Source of the DNA: Fimenecus sp045613585
Lineage (GTDB): Bacteria; Bacillota; Clostridia; Oscillospirales; Acutalibacteraceae
DNA length: 64,000 nt
Reading direction: 5' to 3'
NCBI GenBank assembly: GCA_045613585.1
Contig: JAZLBG010000028.1
Span: 1-64,000 of the forward strand
Position numbers and translations under genes: made by a program. This document shows, one piece after another, positions 1 through 8,062 of the stretch. Positions within the stretch are counted from its first letter, which is position 1. Every line of letters begins with the position of its first letter. The notes under the pieces are model-generated. The model saw only the letters and a program-made list of their open reading frames with translations, made no database searches and was not told the DNA's origin.

Positions 1-9
1 GTGATAGAA

Positions 10-543
10 ATGCAAATAAATAAAATTCATTACAAGCAATTGGAAGAAACCAAAAGAATTTATATTAATGCGACAACGCTTAAGATTAGAGAAAAACTAA
101 ATAATGCTTTTAGAAACCCAACTGTTGAAGATGATATGACAGGAATCTTTGGCAAATTCTATAAGCTTGATAAAATGTATAAGGTGAAATATATTTATAC
201 TCGTAATAAACAACTTCAACCAATGACCTTTGATAGATATCATTATCTTTTGGATGTTGCTGAAGACGAAAAGGGGTCATATATTGAATATGCAATGGTT
301 TATGATAAACTTTTTGACCCGCTAATAAGATTAGTTTATGTAATTGCAGTTTTTGCAGTACTTACATATCTTTTGTACGCATACAAACTCGGAACTATGA
401 GCGTTTTTTCTGCAGGCGTGTTGGGAATAATTGTAACTGCATCTGTTGCACTTGTATTCAAAAAATCAAAAGAAACTGTAGAAGAGTGTAAAAAAGCAGA
501 AAATTTATTTAAAAAATTAATTTCTGACATAGATTTTAGTTGA
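10..543 (+). CDS. Small membrane protein of unknown function
   Basis: I do not recognise this protein. It has about 100 soluble, charged N-terminal residues, then two adjacent hydrophobic segments (around residues 105-125 and 130-150), and a Lys/Glu-rich tail ending in DIDFS. It is probably an inner-membrane protein with both termini cytoplasmic. The frame is open from base 1 with a GTG, but the sequence GTGATAGAAATG resembles the GGTGAT ribosome-binding site seen before many genes here, so the ATG at 10 is preferred; upstream sequence is cut off, so a longer protein cannot be excluded. The -35 box of the next operon overlaps its stop codon. Confidence 0.6.
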   Translation: MQINKIHYKQLEETKRIYINATTLKIREKLNNAFRNPTVEDDMTGIFGKFYKLDKMYKVKYIYTRNKQLQPMTFDRYHYLLDVAEDEKGSYIEYAMVYDKLFDPLIRLVYVIAVFAVLTYLLYAYKLGTMSVFSAGVLGIIVTASVALVFKKSKETVEECKKAENLFKKLISDIDFS

Positions 544-568
544 CAAAGTTGTTTTAATAATGTATTAT
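540..568 (+). promoter_or_regulatory. Promoter of amino-acid ABC operon
   Basis: A perfect -35 TTGACA (540-545) is followed by a 17-bp spacer and a TATTAT -10 box (563-568). It lies 44 bp before the start of the substrate-binding protein gene and overlaps the stop codon of the previous gene. Confidence 0.75.
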
Positions 569-612
569 ATTAGCGTATTAACACTTTAACACACTAAAAA
601 GGAGCTAGAATT

Positions 613-1407
613 ATGAAAATGAAAAAATTACTTGCTGTTGTTATGGCAGTGCTTATGATTGCAGTTTGCTTTGCTGGTTGCGGTGAAACAAAGAAAGAAA
701 CAATCGTTGTTGGTTACACAATTTATGAACCAATGAACTATGAAGATGAAAATGGCGAACTTGTTGGTTTTGATACAGAACTTGCAAAAGCAGTTTTCAC
801 AAATCTTGGTTATGAAGTAATGTTCCAGGAAATTCAGTGGGAAAGCAAATACACAGACCTTGATTCAAATACTATTAACTGTGTATGGAATGGCTTTACA
901 TGCAATACTGCTGATGATGACGGTGTTCTTCGTTCAGAAAAAGTTGATTTCTCATATAACTATATGGAAAATCGTCAAGTAATCGTTGTTAAGAAGGATT
1001 CAGGTGTTGCTTCAGCTGAAGACCTTAAAGGCAAGTTCGGTGTTGCTGAAAGTGGTTCAGCAGGTGAAACATATGCAAAAACTTTTGAAGGCACTACATT
1101 CAAAGGCTTTATTAAGCAGACAGAATGCTTATACGAAGTGAAAATGGGTACTGCTGATTTTGCTGTTGTTGACGCTCAACTTGCAAAGAGTTACTGTGGC
1201 AAGGGCGACTATGCTGACCTTGTAATTGTTGACTCACTTTCAAGTGAAGTTGAATATTATGCTATTGGATTTAAAAAGGGTAGTGAGCTTACAGCAAAAG
1301 TTAATGAACAGCTTGATGCTTTAGCAAAAGATGGTACAATTGCTAAACTTGCAGAAAAATATGGAGTTTCAAATACAGCAATCACAGATTTTTCTGACCA
1401 GAAATAA
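613..1407 (+). CDS. Amino-acid ABC transporter substrate-binding lipoprotein
   Basis: Family 3 (polar amino acid) solute-binding protein, 264 residues. The N-terminus is a lipoprotein signal with a lipobox ending in CFAGC, so the mature protein should be tethered by a lipidated Cys to the outer face of the membrane. The body opens with VGYTIYEPMNYEDENGELVG and DTELAKAV, typical of the first lobe of this family. It starts with an AAGGAG site at 599-604 and is followed by its permease (25-bp gap) and ATPase genes, which together form a complete importer. The substrate, probably a polar amino acid or cystine-like compound, cannot be told from sequence. Confidence 0.92.
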   Translation: MKMKKLLAVVMAVLMIAVCFAGCGETKKETIVVGYTIYEPMNYEDENGELVGFDTELAKAVFTNLGYEVMFQEIQWESKYTDLDSNTINCVWNGFTCNTADDDGVLRSEKVDFSYNYMENRQVIVVKKDSGVASAEDLKGKFGVAESGSAGETYAKTFEGTTFKGFIKQTECLYEVKMGTADFAVVDAQLAKSYCGKGDYADLVIVDSLSSEVEYYAIGFKKGSELTAKVNEQLDALAKDGTIAKLAEKYGVSNTAITDFSDQK

Positions 1408-1432
1408 TAATCAGTCCTCTTGGAGTTAATTT

Positions 1433-2128
1433 ATGTCATTTTTAGAAGTCACAGCATTTCTGTTTGACGGCTTTAAAATATCTTTGTTAATCTTTGCGGT
1501 GACGCTGCTTTGCGGCGCACCGCTTGGTTTGCCTATAGCCTTTTGTTCAATGAGCCGTTTCAAACCGATAAAAGCTATATCAAAAATTATTGTTTGGATT
1601 GTCAGGGGAATTCCTTTGATGCTCCAGATTTTTATTATCTATTATGTTCCAGGGCTATTGTTCAATTATCAGTTGTTCGGACAAATTGACCGATATATGT
1701 ACATTGAATATGGGGTAATGGATGCAGGTAGAATTACTGCAGTACTTATTGCATTTACAATCAATTATGCTTGCTATTTCTCTGAAATTTACAGAGGTGG
1801 TATTGAGAGTATATCAAAAGGGCAGTATGAGGCTGGTTATGTTCTTGGCCTTACAAAATCACAAATTTTCAGTAAAATTATTTTGAAACAGGTTATTCAA
1901 CGTATTGTTCCACCTATGTCAAATGAAATTATTACACTTATTAAAGATACAGCTCTTGCGAATTGTATTATGGTTTGTGAAATCATTAAGAATGCAAAAG
2001 AACTTGCTGCTACAAAAGCGATGATTTGGCCGTTGTTCTTTACAGGTGTGTTCTATTTAATTTTTGTTGGTTTACTTACAATCTGTTTGAATAAGATTGA
2101 AAAGAAACTCAGTTATTTCAGGAGTTAA
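1433..2128 (+). CDS. Amino-acid ABC transporter permease
   Basis: Membrane component of the importer encoded with the genes on either side. It is 231 residues long with about five hydrophobic segments, in the size range of HisM/GlnP-type permeases. The cytoplasmic coupling region is visible around residues 125-150 (YRGGIESISKGQYEAGYVLG), matching the EAA loop of the family, which contacts the ATPase. The gene lies between the substrate-binding protein and the ATPase and shares their promoter. A single permease suggests a homodimer in the membrane. Confidence 0.92.
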   Translation: MSFLEVTAFLFDGFKISLLIFAVTLLCGAPLGLPIAFCSMSRFKPIKAISKIIVWIVRGIPLMLQIFIIYYVPGLLFNYQLFGQIDRYMYIEYGVMDAGRITAVLIAFTINYACYFSEIYRGGIESISKGQYEAGYVLGLTKSQIFSKIILKQVIQRIVPPMSNEIITLIKDTALANCIMVCEIIKNAKELAATKAMIWPLFFTGVFYLIFVGLLTICLNKIEKKLSYFRS

Positions 2129-2131
2129 GTT

Positions 2132-2887
2132 ATGTCAATATTAGAAGTTTGTAATATACAAAAAAGTTTCGGTAAAACCGAAGTGTTAAAAGACATCAGC
2201 TTTACTCTTGAAAAGGGTGAAGTTTTGTCCATTATAGGTTCGTCAGGTAGTGGTAAGACTACACTTTTACGTTGTTTAAATTTTCTTGAAACATCAGATT
2301 TAGGCAAGATTATTGTTGATAATGATATTTTATTGGATGGTGCAAAAAACACTAAATTAAGTGATGATAAAATAAGAGAAAATAGATTGAATTTTGGACT
2401 TGTTTTTCAAAACTTTAATCTTTTTCCTCAATATACTGTTCTTAAAAATCTCACTCTTGCTCCAACTTTATTAAAAAAAGGCGATAGCGCAACAATTGAG
2501 GCGCAAGCTTTAGAAATAATTAAAAAGGTTGGTCTTGAAGATAAAGTCGATTTCTATCCTTGTCAGCTTTCAGGGGGTCAACAACAGCGTGTAGCTATTG
2601 CGAGAGCTTTGATGCTTTCACCTAAAATTCTTTGTTTTGACGAACCAACAAGTGCTTTAGACCCAGAACTTACAGGTGAAGTTCTTCGTGTTATCCGTGA
2701 ACTCCGTGACGGAAATACAACAATGATTATTGTTACTCATGAAATGAATTTTGCAAAGAATGTATCTGATAAAGTGATTTTTATGGCTGATGGTATTATT
2801 GAAGAAATAGGCACTCCTACTGATTTGTTTGAAAATCCAAAGAGTCAAAGACTAAAAGAATTTTTAAGTTCTTCATTAAAAGATTAA
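2132..2887 (+). CDS. Amino-acid ABC transporter ATP-binding protein
   Basis: ATPase that powers the amino-acid importer. The Walker A motif GSSGSGKT lies at residues 36-43; the signature LSGGQQQR and Walker B/D-loop CFDEPTSALDP follow, all intact. It is 251 residues, normal for the GlnQ/HisP type. The gene starts 3 bp after the permease stop and ends just before a terminator, so it is the last gene of the operon. Confidence 0.95.
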   Translation: MSILEVCNIQKSFGKTEVLKDISFTLEKGEVLSIIGSSGSGKTTLLRCLNFLETSDLGKIIVDNDILLDGAKNTKLSDDKIRENRLNFGLVFQNFNLFPQYTVLKNLTLAPTLLKKGDSATIEAQALEIIKKVGLEDKVDFYPCQLSGGQQQRVAIARALMLSPKILCFDEPTSALDPELTGEVLRVIRELRDGNTTMIIVTHEMNFAKNVSDKVIFMADGIIEEIGTPTDLFENPKSQRLKEFLSSSLKD

Positions 2888-2890
2888 GTA

Positions 2891-2916
2891 AATCCTCCCA
2901 AGTGGGAGGATTTTTC
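2891..2916 (+). terminator. Intrinsic terminator of amino-acid ABC operon
   Basis: Stem AATCCTCCC / GGGAGGATT with a 4-base loop (AAGT) is followed by a T-rich tract. It begins 3 bp after the ATPase stop codon. Confidence 0.85.
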
Positions 2917-2945
2917 TTGTAATATACGTGATTATATGTTATCAT
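2917..2945 (+). promoter_or_regulatory. Possible promoter of the cohesin-protein gene
   Basis: TTGTAA (2917-2922), 17-bp spacer and TATCAT (2940-2945) sit directly behind the previous terminator. The leader before the likely ATG at 2962 would be only about 10 bases, which is short; a moderate match only. Confidence 0.4.
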
Positions 2946-2961
2946 ATTTATGGTGATTTAT

Positions 2962-3696
2962 ATGAAAAAAATTGTTGCAGTCTTTTTAACTACTTTTATA
3001 ATTTTGTTATCACTTTTTAATATATCTGTTTTTGCAAAGGATAATGTTCAATTAAAACTTACTGATGCAACAGTTTATGCTGGTGATGAACTTGTGCTTA
3101 AATTGTTTATTAGCGATAATTCTGAATTGAGTGGTGCTGTAATCGACCTTGCATATGACTCTAATTTATTAGAGTTTTTATCTGCTGATGCAGGTACAAT
3201 TATTGACCAAAGCGCATCAATAAACATTAAAAATTTTGAGAATAAATCGTTTGTACGTTTCACTTATATGTCCCCATCAACTTCAGTAACGTCTGCTGGT
3301 ATTTTGTTAAGTGTAAAATTCAAAGCACTTGAAACTGCAGAAGGTCGCACATCTGTGAAGATTTCAATACCTAGTGCGGGTGATTTTGTTAATTCAAAAT
3401 TGGAAGAAATTCCTTTTGAAGTTGAAAATTCAAATGTTAGAATTTTAAATTCTACGAAAAGTGATATGGTTACAACAGACATATCAACAACTGAAATTTC
3501 TACAGAGAATCAGTCAACAGAAATAACGACGGTGATAGAAAGTTTAACTGAAACGACTACTAAATCTGCTCAAAAAGTTGATAATGATACACAAAATGAT
3601 AATTTGAAAATAGTATATGGTCTTTTTGCTACAGGTGTAGTGTTATTAATTGGCGTAATTGTATATGTGATTTTTAATAAGAAAAGGAAGAGATAA
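2962..3696 (+). CDS. Membrane-anchored cohesin-domain surface protein
   Basis: The protein (244 residues from the ATG at 2962, which has GGTGAT four bases upstream; an in-frame ATG at 2950 has no such site) has a signal peptide ending near VFAKD. One cohesin-like module follows (about residues 25-155), recognisable from VYAGDELVLKLFISDN, SGAVIDLAYDSNLLEF and LSVKFKALETAEG. Then comes a roughly 45-residue Thr/Ser/Glu-rich linker, and a C-terminal membrane segment with the basic tail NKKRKR. Cohesins bind dockerin modules and organise cellulosome-type complexes on the surface; the single module plus membrane anchor suggests a cell-surface receptor. Some cohesin-like domains have no dockerin partner, so this role is inference. 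Two tiny genes follow. Confidence 0.75.
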   Translation: MKKIVAVFLTTFIILLSLFNISVFAKDNVQLKLTDATVYAGDELVLKLFISDNSELSGAVIDLAYDSNLLEFLSADAGTIIDQSASINIKNFENKSFVRFTYMSPSTSVTSAGILLSVKFKALETAEGRTSVKISIPSAGDFVNSKLEEIPFEVENSNVRILNSTKSDMVTTDISTTEISTENQSTEITTVIESLTETTTKSAQKVDNDTQNDNLKIVYGLFATGVVLLIGVIVYVIFNKKRKR

Positions 3697-3700
3697 TATT

Positions 3701-3892
3701 ATGAAAAATATTATAATTGAAGAATGTCCATACTGTGGTTCAACTGACTTAACAAAAGGATATCAAATTAATGATGGTGCAGTTTATAGAGATAAGATTA
3801 AATCTATTGGAACAGTAATTGAACACACTATTTGTAAGGAATGTGCAAGTATAATATATAGTAAAGTTGAAAAAACTGAAGTTTTAAAATAG
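3701..3892 (+). CDS. Small zinc-ribbon-like protein
   Basis: A 63-residue protein with two Cys pairs, CPYCG near residue 9 and CKEC near residue 47, spaced as in a zinc ribbon. It is probably cytosolic. It starts 4 bp behind the cohesin-protein gene and is likely co-transcribed with it. No specific function can be assigned; the fold could bind nucleic acid, or simply zinc. Confidence 0.65.
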   Translation: MKNIIIEECPYCGSTDLTKGYQINDGAVYRDKIKSIGTVIEHTICKECASIIYSKVEKTEVLK

Positions 3893-3936
3893 TTATTTAT
3901 ATTCATTTTTCTGCATATAAATTAATGGTGATAAGT

Positions 3937-4053
3937 ATGCAGAAAAAATACATAACAGTTGAAGAAAAACTTGAAATTATTAAAATGATGATTTCAAAAG
4001 GTTATTTAACTAAAAATCAACTTGAAACATTAAAAAAGCGTAACAACCTTTAA
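3937..4053 (+). CDS. 38-residue SHOCT-like mini-protein
   Basis: A short open frame with a good GGTGAT site at 3927-3932. Its product resembles an isolated SHOCT (short C-terminal) helical domain: VEEKLEIIKMMISKGYLT then NQLETLKK, matching the two-helix pattern in which a leading helix is followed by a G-x-I/L-T turn. SHOCT domains usually sit at the end of larger proteins; a free-standing copy might act as an oligomerisation module. The stop codon lies in the loop of the downstream terminator hairpin. Real translation is likely but not proven. Confidence 0.5.
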   Translation: MQKKYITVEEKLEIIKMMISKGYLTKNQLETLKKRNNL

Positions 4054-4076
4054 TGGTTGCTACGCTTAATTTTTTT
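4037..4076. terminator. Bidirectional terminator between convergent genes
   Basis: Arms AGCGTAACAACC and GGTTGCTACGCT pair with one mismatch around a short loop. The right side is TAATTTTTTT (T-tract for plus transcripts) and the left side is A-rich (T-tract for minus transcripts). It overlaps the end of the mini-gene at 3937-4053 and the stop codon of the convergent gene. Confidence 0.75.
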
Positions 4077-4680
4077 AGGATATTGGTTCAAAATCTTCTG
4101 CACTATGTTTACAAAGGGGACATACAAAATCTTTAGGTAATCCTTCGCCTTCATAAATATAGCCGCATATTTTACATACATAACCTTTTTTCTTAACTTC
4201 TGGTTTAGGTTTAATATGGTCAAAATAATATTGATATGTTGCTGAAGGCTCTTCTGACAATGTTTCTGCCTCAGTTACATCAGAAATAAATAACAGATGA
4301 GTACCACAATCAACTATATCTGTAACTGTGCATGATATATATGCATTCGTTCCCTCACAAATAAAATATGTTCCATTTTCAGTTCTGTAATGGTCATTAT
4401 AGCCAGTGAATTTATCAGTATCACGTCCACTTGCAAATCCAAATCTTTTAATTAAGCCAAAGGTAGCAGCAGTTGAAAGGACAGAAATTGTAAACTTTTT
4501 TGTTCGTTCAATCATTTCACATGTAAAGTTATTTTTATTAACTGCAATTGTGAGCCTTTTTGGACTGTCAGTAATTTGGCAAGCAGTATTTATGATACAA
4601 GCATTATCTTTGCCATTTTCATTTGCACTTAAAATAAATAAACCATAACTAAGTTTAAACATTGCTTCATTTTTTATCAT
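4075..4680 (-). CDS. Flavin reductase-rubredoxin fusion protein
   Basis: Two-domain redox protein of the type called high-molecular-weight rubredoxin. Residues 1-155 are a flavin-reductase-like FMN-binding split barrel (MFKLSYGLFILSANENGKDN, NTACQITDSPKRLTIAV). Residues 165-201 are a rubredoxin with two CxxC iron-binding knuckles, CKICG and CPLCK. In Moorella such proteins pass electrons from NAD(P)H to a flavodiiron NO/O2 reductase; no flavodiiron gene is nearby. The ATG at 4680 (GGAG nine bases upstream) is preferred over a TTG at 4695 or the ATG at 4689. A role in NO or oxygen defence is inferred from the family. Confidence 0.85.
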   Translation of the reverse strand: MIKNEAMFKLSYGLFILSANENGKDNACIINTACQITDSPKRLTIAVNKNNFTCEMIERTKKFTISVLSTAATFGLIKRFGFASGRDTDKFTGYNDHYRTENGTYFICEGTNAYISCTVTDIVDCGTHLLFISDVTEAETLSEEPSATYQYYFDHIKPKPEVKKKGYVCKICGYIYEGEGLPKDFVCPLCKHSAEDFEPIS

Positions 4681-4709
4681 TCGTATCATCTCCAATTTAA
4701 TTTTATGTT

Positions 4710-4757
4710 ATTATACCACAAAATAGATGCTTTGTGAATGTTATTTAATTAACATTC
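4710..4757 (-). promoter_or_regulatory. Promoter with palindromic operator before flavin reductase-rubredoxin gene
   Basis: Read on the minus strand, TTCACA (4733-4738), a 17-bp spacer and TATAAT (4710-4715) form a good promoter. A perfect dyad with arms GAATGTTA (4736-4743) and TAACATTC (4750-4757) overlaps the upstream edge of the -35, which suits control by a dimeric regulator. The regulator is unknown. Confidence 0.65.
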
Positions 4758-4775
4758 AAAATTTGTTGATTTACA

Positions 4776-4804
4776 TTGACAAAAGGCGACAAATATGGTA
4801 TCTT
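4776..4804 (+). promoter_or_regulatory. Possible promoter of NhaC-type antiporter gene
   Basis: TTGACA (4776-4781), a 17-bp spacer and a weaker TATCTT (4799-4804). The leader then contains a 10-bp dyad (ATACTGCAAA at 4822-4831 with TTTGTAGTAT at 4845-4854) just before the AAGGAG site; it may be an RNA hairpin or an operator. Confidence 0.45.
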
Positions 4805-4875
4805 TTTTACGTATTTATTGTATACTGCAAATATATTTTTTTTGTTTGTAGTATGATAAAAAAGGAGATGTAAAA

Positions 4876-6510
4876 ATGAAAAGCAAATTCAGTATGAAAA
4901 CTTTAGCTGTATTGGCAATAGCATTAATTCTTGTTATGTCAATGTCAGTGTTTGCTTTTGCTGAAGGCGATGGTGCTGAAGTAGAGTATTCAAGCAGATT
5001 TTACTCAACAATATTCTCACTTCTTCCACCTGTAATTGCTATCGCGTTGGCACTTATCACAAAAGAAGTTTATTCTTCACTTTTCGTTGGTATTTTAGTT
5101 GGTGGCGGACTTTATGCGTTCGGTTCTGATGGGTTCAGTTTTGAAACAATGTTCAACACAATTATGACTGACGGTTTTATTGGTAAACTTGCTGACACAT
5201 GGAACATGGGTATTATTATATTCCTTGTAGTTCTTGGTGTTATTGTTGTTCTTATGAACAAAGCAGGTGGTAGCCGTGCTTATGGTGAATGGGCAAAAAA
5301 TAAAATTAAATCAAGAAGAGGCGCATTACTTGCTACTTTTGGACTTGGTGCATTAATTTTTGTTGGCGACTATTTTAGCTGTCTTACAGTTGGGAGCGTT
5401 ATGCGTCCTGTAACAGACTCACATAAAATTTCACGTGCAAAGCTTTCTTATATCATTGATGCTACTGCAGCACCTATTTGTATTATTGCTCCTATTTCTT
5501 CTTGGGCTGCTGCTGTTAGTGGCGTTGTTGAGGGAACAGACGGTCTTGAACTCTTTATCAAGACAATTCCATTCAACCTCTATGCTTTACTTACCATAGT
5601 TATGGTTGTTATGATTTCTGCTCTTAACATTGACTTTGGTCCAATGAAAAAACATGAAATCAATGCTATGAATGGTGACCTTTATACAACAGATGCAAGA
5701 CCTTATGCAAATGTTGACGAAACACCGGTTTCAACAAGAGGTAAGGTTATCGACCTTGTTCTTCCTGTTGTAATTCTTATAGCTCTTTGTGTTGTGGGCA
5801 TGGTTTACACTGGTGGATTCTTCTCTGGCGAAAGCTTTATTAACGCGTTTGCAAACTGCGATGCAGCTTATGGCCTTGCTCTTGGTTCAATTATTGCACT
5901 TATAGTTAACATTATTTACTTTATGATAAGACGAGTTCTTTCATTCAAAGACTGTATGGAAGCAATTCCTGAAGGTTTCAAAGCAATGGTACCAGCAATT
6001 CTTATTCTTACATTTGCATGGACACTTAGTGCTATGACAAATAACCTTGGTGCTGATGTATTTGTTGAAGGTCTTGTTGATGCAACAGCTGGTAAACTTG
6101 CATATTTCTTACCTGCAATTCTTTTCCTTGTTGCAGTTTTACTTGCTTTTGCTACTGGCACATCATGGGGCACATTCGGTATTCTTATTCCAATTATCGT
6201 TCCTCTTTTTGCACCAACAGATGTATCTCTTGTTGTTTGTATCGCTGCTTGTCTTGCGGGTGCAGTTTGTGGTGACCACTGTTCACCAATTTCTGATACA
6301 ACAATTATGGCTTCAACAGGTGGTCAATGTGACCATGTTAACCACGTTTCAACACAGTTACCATATGCAATTACAGTTGCAGCTGTTTCATTCGTAGGTT
6401 ATTTACTTGCTGGATTTGTACCAAATGCACTTGTAATTCTTCCTGTTTCGATTGCACTTCTTATTATTACACTTCTCGTTATTAAGGCCGTAACAAAGAA
6501 AAAGGCATAA
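4876..6510 (+). CDS. NhaC-family Na+/H+ antiporter-like transporter
   Basis: Large polytopic membrane protein (544 residues, about twelve hydrophobic segments) of the NhaC family, which exchanges cytoplasmic sodium or organic cations for protons. The family hallmark GDHCSPISDTTIMAS is present near residue 470, and LIFVGDYFSCLTVGSVMRP near residue 160. The N-terminal 30 residues look like a cleavable signal peptide (VMSMSVFAFAEG) in front of the usual first helix, an unusual but not unique extension. It has its own promoter and a hairpin behind it, so it is monocistronic. Substrate is uncertain: members of this family also exchange malate/lactate or amines. Confidence 0.85.
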   Translation: MKSKFSMKTLAVLAIALILVMSMSVFAFAEGDGAEVEYSSRFYSTIFSLLPPVIAIALALITKEVYSSLFVGILVGGGLYAFGSDGFSFETMFNTIMTDGFIGKLADTWNMGIIIFLVVLGVIVVLMNKAGGSRAYGEWAKNKIKSRRGALLATFGLGALIFVGDYFSCLTVGSVMRPVTDSHKISRAKLSYIIDATAAPICIIAPISSWAAAVSGVVEGTDGLELFIKTIPFNLYALLTIVMVVMISALNIDFGPMKKHEINAMNGDLYTTDARPYANVDETPVSTRGKVIDLVLPVVILIALCVVGMVYTGGFFSGESFINAFANCDAAYGLALGSIIALIVNIIYFMIRRVLSFKDCMEAIPEGFKAMVPAILILTFAWTLSAMTNNLGADVFVEGLVDATAGKLAYFLPAILFLVAVLLAFATGTSWGTFGILIPIIVPLFAPTDVSLVVCIAACLAGAVCGDHCSPISDTTIMASTGGQCDHVNHVSTQLPYAITVAAVSFVGYLLAGFVPNALVILPVSIALLIITLLVIKAVTKKKA

Positions 6511-6532
6511 TAGAGCGAATAATTTATTAAAA

Positions 6533-6559
6533 AACGCCCTACCAATTTGGTGGGGCGTT
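6533..6559 (+). terminator. Hairpin after NhaC gene
   Basis: Strong stem AACGCCC(T)ACCA / TGGT(G)GGGCGTT, 22 bp behind the gene. The tail is AAATATT rather than a clear T-run, so termination may be inefficient. Confidence 0.6.
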
Positions 6560-6657
6560 AAATATTGCGCTAAAATCTGTTTAAATGCCTCTATTTTAAG
6601 TTTTTATATTTTAATAGAAAATATCGTATTAAACTAATGATTGTTTTTACATAAAAT

Positions 6658-6683
6658 AAAGGGCTATCTTACGATAACCCTTT
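6658..6683 (-). terminator. Terminator of the liv operon
   Basis: On the minus strand, AAAGGGTTATC pairs with GATAGCCCTTT (one G-U pair), followed by ATTTTATGT. It is 4 bp behind the stop of the last gene of the operon. Confidence 0.75.
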
Positions 6684-6687
6684 GTTT

Positions 6688-7317
6688 TTATTCTTTTACG
6701 CTTTTAAGAACATCAATGTATGCTTTAATTGCTTTTACGCAACCATCAAAACCTAAATCCGCACTGTTAAGACATAAGTCATAGTTACGAGCATTATCCC
6801 ATTCACGGCAAGTGTAATAACGATAAAATTCGCTACGATGACGGTCAATCTTTTTGATTTTCTTATCGGCATCCTTTTCATTCATGTCAAACATATTCAT
6901 TACAGTTTCAACACAAGACTGGTGAGGAGCCCAGATAAAAACTTTGATTACATTCTCAAAATCCTTTAATATGTAGTCAGCACAACGACCAACAATAACG
7001 CACGATTCTTTGTTTGCAAGTTCTTTTATTATCTTTGCCTGATAGTTAAAAAGATTTTCTTTAGAAGTAAATTTGCTATCTTCTGGTGGAATAATTCCGC
7101 CCAAATATTTATGTGTTGATGGGTCAAAAAGACCTTTGTTAACATCTTCATCATTCTTTTGAAAGAGACCTAAATGGATACCACTATCTTCTGATGCCAT
7201 ATAAAGAATCTGACGGTCATAGAAGGGGATGCCAAGCTCTTTTGAAAGCATTTGACCAACTGTTTTACCACCACTACCGTAACCACGGGCAATTGTAATA
7301 ACGATTTTTTTATCCAT
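6688..7317 (-). CDS. Cytidylate-kinase-like family protein
   Basis: A 209-residue P-loop protein of the cytidylate-kinase-like family (sometimes called Cytidylate_kin2). The loop GYGSGGKT is at residues 12-19, followed by GIPFYDRQIL, the typical start of the family, and CVIVGRCADYIL in the middle. True Cmk phosphorylates CMP/dCMP; the substrate of this paralogue family is not established. It starts 18 bp after livF with a strong AGGAGG site and is therefore the last gene of the liv transport operon. No link to branched-chain amino-acid uptake is obvious. Confidence 0.8.
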   Translation of the reverse strand: MDKKIVITIARGYGSGGKTVGQMLSKELGIPFYDRQILYMASEDSGIHLGLFQKNDEDVNKGLFDPSTHKYLGGIIPPEDSKFTSKENLFNYQAKIIKELANKESCVIVGRCADYILKDFENVIKVFIWAPHQSCVETVMNMFDMNEKDADKKIKKIDRHRSEFYRYYTCREWDNARNYDLCLNSADLGFDGCVKAIKAYIDVLKSVKE

Positions 7318-7335
7318 AATAATTCCTCCTATGAA

Positions 7336-8049
7336 TTATTCACTAAGATATGCTTTTTTAACCGATTCGTCATTCATAAGGTCTTTTGCATCGCCTGAAA
7401 GAACAATATTACCTGTTTCAAGAACATATGCTCGGTCAGCAATAGAAAGAGCTTTTTTAGCATTTTGTTCAACAAGAAGAACTGTTGTTCCATTATCATT
7501 TATTGCCTTGATAATTTCGAATATTTCAGAAACAAGAAGGGGAGAAAGACCCATTGAAGGCTCATCCATTAAAACAAATTCTGGCTTTGACATAAGAGCT
7601 CTTCCCATAGCAAGCATTTGTTGCTCACCGCCTGAAAGAGTACCAGCAATCTGACTTTTTCTTTCTTTAAGACGAGGAAAACGCTCATAAACATAGTTAA
7701 GAGTTTCTTCGATTTCTTCTTTGTCTTTACGGGTGAAAGCACCTAATTTAATATTATCAAGAACAGAAAGTTGTGAGAAAATTCGTCTTCCTTCAGGAAC
7801 ATGAGCCATACCCATTGTAACAATTTTATGAGCAGGAACTTTTGTAATATCATTTCCTTTAAAAGAAATTTTACCAGTTTTAGGTTTTAAAAGACCTGTA
7901 ACAGTATGGAGGATTGTTGTTTTACCTGCACCATTAGCGCCGATAAGAGCAACAATTTCACCTTTATTTACTTCGAAAGAAATACCTTTTAATGCTTTGA
8001 TAACACCATAATAAACTTCAATGTTATCTACTTGTAAAAGTGGTGCCAT
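7336..8049 (-). CDS. livF: Branched-chain amino-acid ABC transporter ATPase LivF
   Basis: One of the two ATPases of a branched-chain amino-acid importer. It is 237 residues with Walker A GANGAGKTT (about 36-44), signature LSGGEQQM and Walker B FVLMDEPSMGLSP; the PSMGL sequence after Walker B is characteristic of LivF. Gene order livJ-H-M-G-F on the minus strand matches the classical operon, with a 13-bp gap behind livG. Confidence 0.93.
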   Translation of the reverse strand: MAPLLQVDNIEVYYGVIKALKGISFEVNKGEIVALIGANGAGKTTILHTVTGLLKPKTGKISFKGNDITKVPAHKIVTMGMAHVPEGRRIFSQLSVLDNIKLGAFTRKDKEEIEETLNYVYERFPRLKERKSQIAGTLSGGEQQMLAMGRALMSKPEFVLMDEPSMGLSPLLVSEIFEIIKAINDNGTTVLLVEQNAKKALSIADRAYVLETGNIVLSGDAKDLMNDESVKKAYLSE

Positions 8050-8062
8050 TTGTATTACCTCC

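Noticed and set aside
6047..6397. A 116-codon Leu/Gln-rich frame inside the NhaC gene
   Set aside because: Out-of-frame shadow of the transporter's repetitive codon use, without a ribosome-binding site.
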